From Rhizobium sp. Root274 (GTDB lineage: Bacteria; Pseudomonadota; Alphaproteobacteria; Rhizobiales; Rhizobiaceae), in NCBI RefSeq assembly GCF_001429245.1, contig NZ_LMJE01000009.1, positions 1 to 64,000 of the forward strand: a stretch of 64,000 nucleotides of DNA, in the 5' to 3' direction. Shown here one piece after another: positions 63,850 to 64,000 of the stretch (positions are counted from its first letter, which is position 1; every line of letters begins with the position of its first letter). The notes beneath the pieces were generated by a model. The model was not told where the DNA came from. It saw only the letters and a program-made list of their open reading frames with translations, and did not search any database. The translations under genes and the position numbers were made by a program.

Positions 63850-64000
63850 GTGACGCCGAAGGAAGTCGATGACGCGCTGCAGGCGATGCGGGGGCTTTTT
63901 GCCGAAACGCCGTTGCAGTTCAACGATCACCTGAGCGCAAGATACGGCGCGAGCGTCTATCTGAAGCGCGAGGATCTGACGCCTGTTCGATCCTACAAGA
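63850..64000 (+). CDS. ilvA: Threonine ammonia-lyase, N-terminal part (cut by window end)
   Basis: From GTG 63850, with GGAGGGGCGCG in front, the frame reads VTPKEVDDALQAMRGLFAET, then PLQFNDHLSARYGASVYLKR and EDLTPVRSYK. The block SARYGASVYLKREDLTPVRS with the PLP lysine in SYK is the start of biosynthetic threonine ammonia-lyase, which makes 2-oxobutanoate for isoleucine. It would complement ilvD in the same pathway, though the two are 38 kb apart. The gene runs out of the window. Confidence 0.87.
   Translation, partial: MTPKEVDDALQAMRGLFAETPLQFNDHLSARYGASVYLKREDLTPVRSYK

Overview
The window is a chromosomal segment of an alphaproteobacterium, most likely a member of the Rhizobiaceae (Rhizobium/Agrobacterium/Ensifer-like; the genus cannot be fixed from the sequence). 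The evidence is the S10-spc-alpha ribosomal cluster order with secY-adk-rpsM and without rpmJ or rpsD, a class II B12-dependent ribonucleotide reductase, a RirA-type iron box (TGA-N9-TCA) before a siderophore receptor/RhtX-type transporter pair, a TrkH, and rhizobial palindromic repeats of the CCTCGGG...CCCGAGG type. GC content is high and nearly all of it reads as ordinary vertical chromosome.

Layout. 1-15.3 kb: end of tuf, then rpsJ to rplQ (28 complete translation, secretion and transcription genes, all on +), broken by several hairpins that may divide it into transcription units. 15.5-23.2 kb: redox and stress genes: a CPVC-type thioredoxin-reductase-like flavoprotein, DoxX, an ECF42-type sigma operon (YCII/DGPF protein, VOC protein, sigma factor), a split DsbD-like pair (periplasmic thioredoxin plus CcdA), MsrPQ and a secreted nuclease. 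23.5-32 kb: ilvD, a glyoxalase-fold protein, a gamma-butyrobetaine-dioxygenase-like/class II aldolase operon with a divergent LysR regulator, a GST, a HepT/MntA toxin-antitoxin pair, an LprI-like protein and a serine hydrolase. 32-40.7 kb: DegP-type protease with rarA, a GGDEF protein, small DUF proteins, and an iron-controlled siderophore receptor and MFS transporter.

40.7-43 kb is the one accessory-looking stretch: a cluster of palindromic units built into nested inverted-repeat elements around a small GIY-YIG nuclease gene, plus a 44-residue basic protein gene beginning MARNERTS. Then follow nrdJ with two correctly spaced NrdR boxes, a chemoreceptor, an ArsR/SRPBCC operon with two matching operators (one covering the start codon), a lipoprotein PQQ-type sugar dehydrogenase, a second chemoreceptor followed by a free periplasmic cache-domain protein, gpt, a universal stress protein, a molybdopterin-binding protein, wrbA, a PilZ protein, tRNA-Leu(UAA), a secreted hypothetical protein, trkH and the start of a threonine dehydratase gene.

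The most unusual structure is the nested palindromic element beside the GIY-YIG gene (41.5-42.4 kb). The regulatory sites for iron (RirA), deoxynucleotides (NrdR), ArsR and ECF42 are the best-supported functional inferences. No phage, insertion sequence or CRISPR array was seen.
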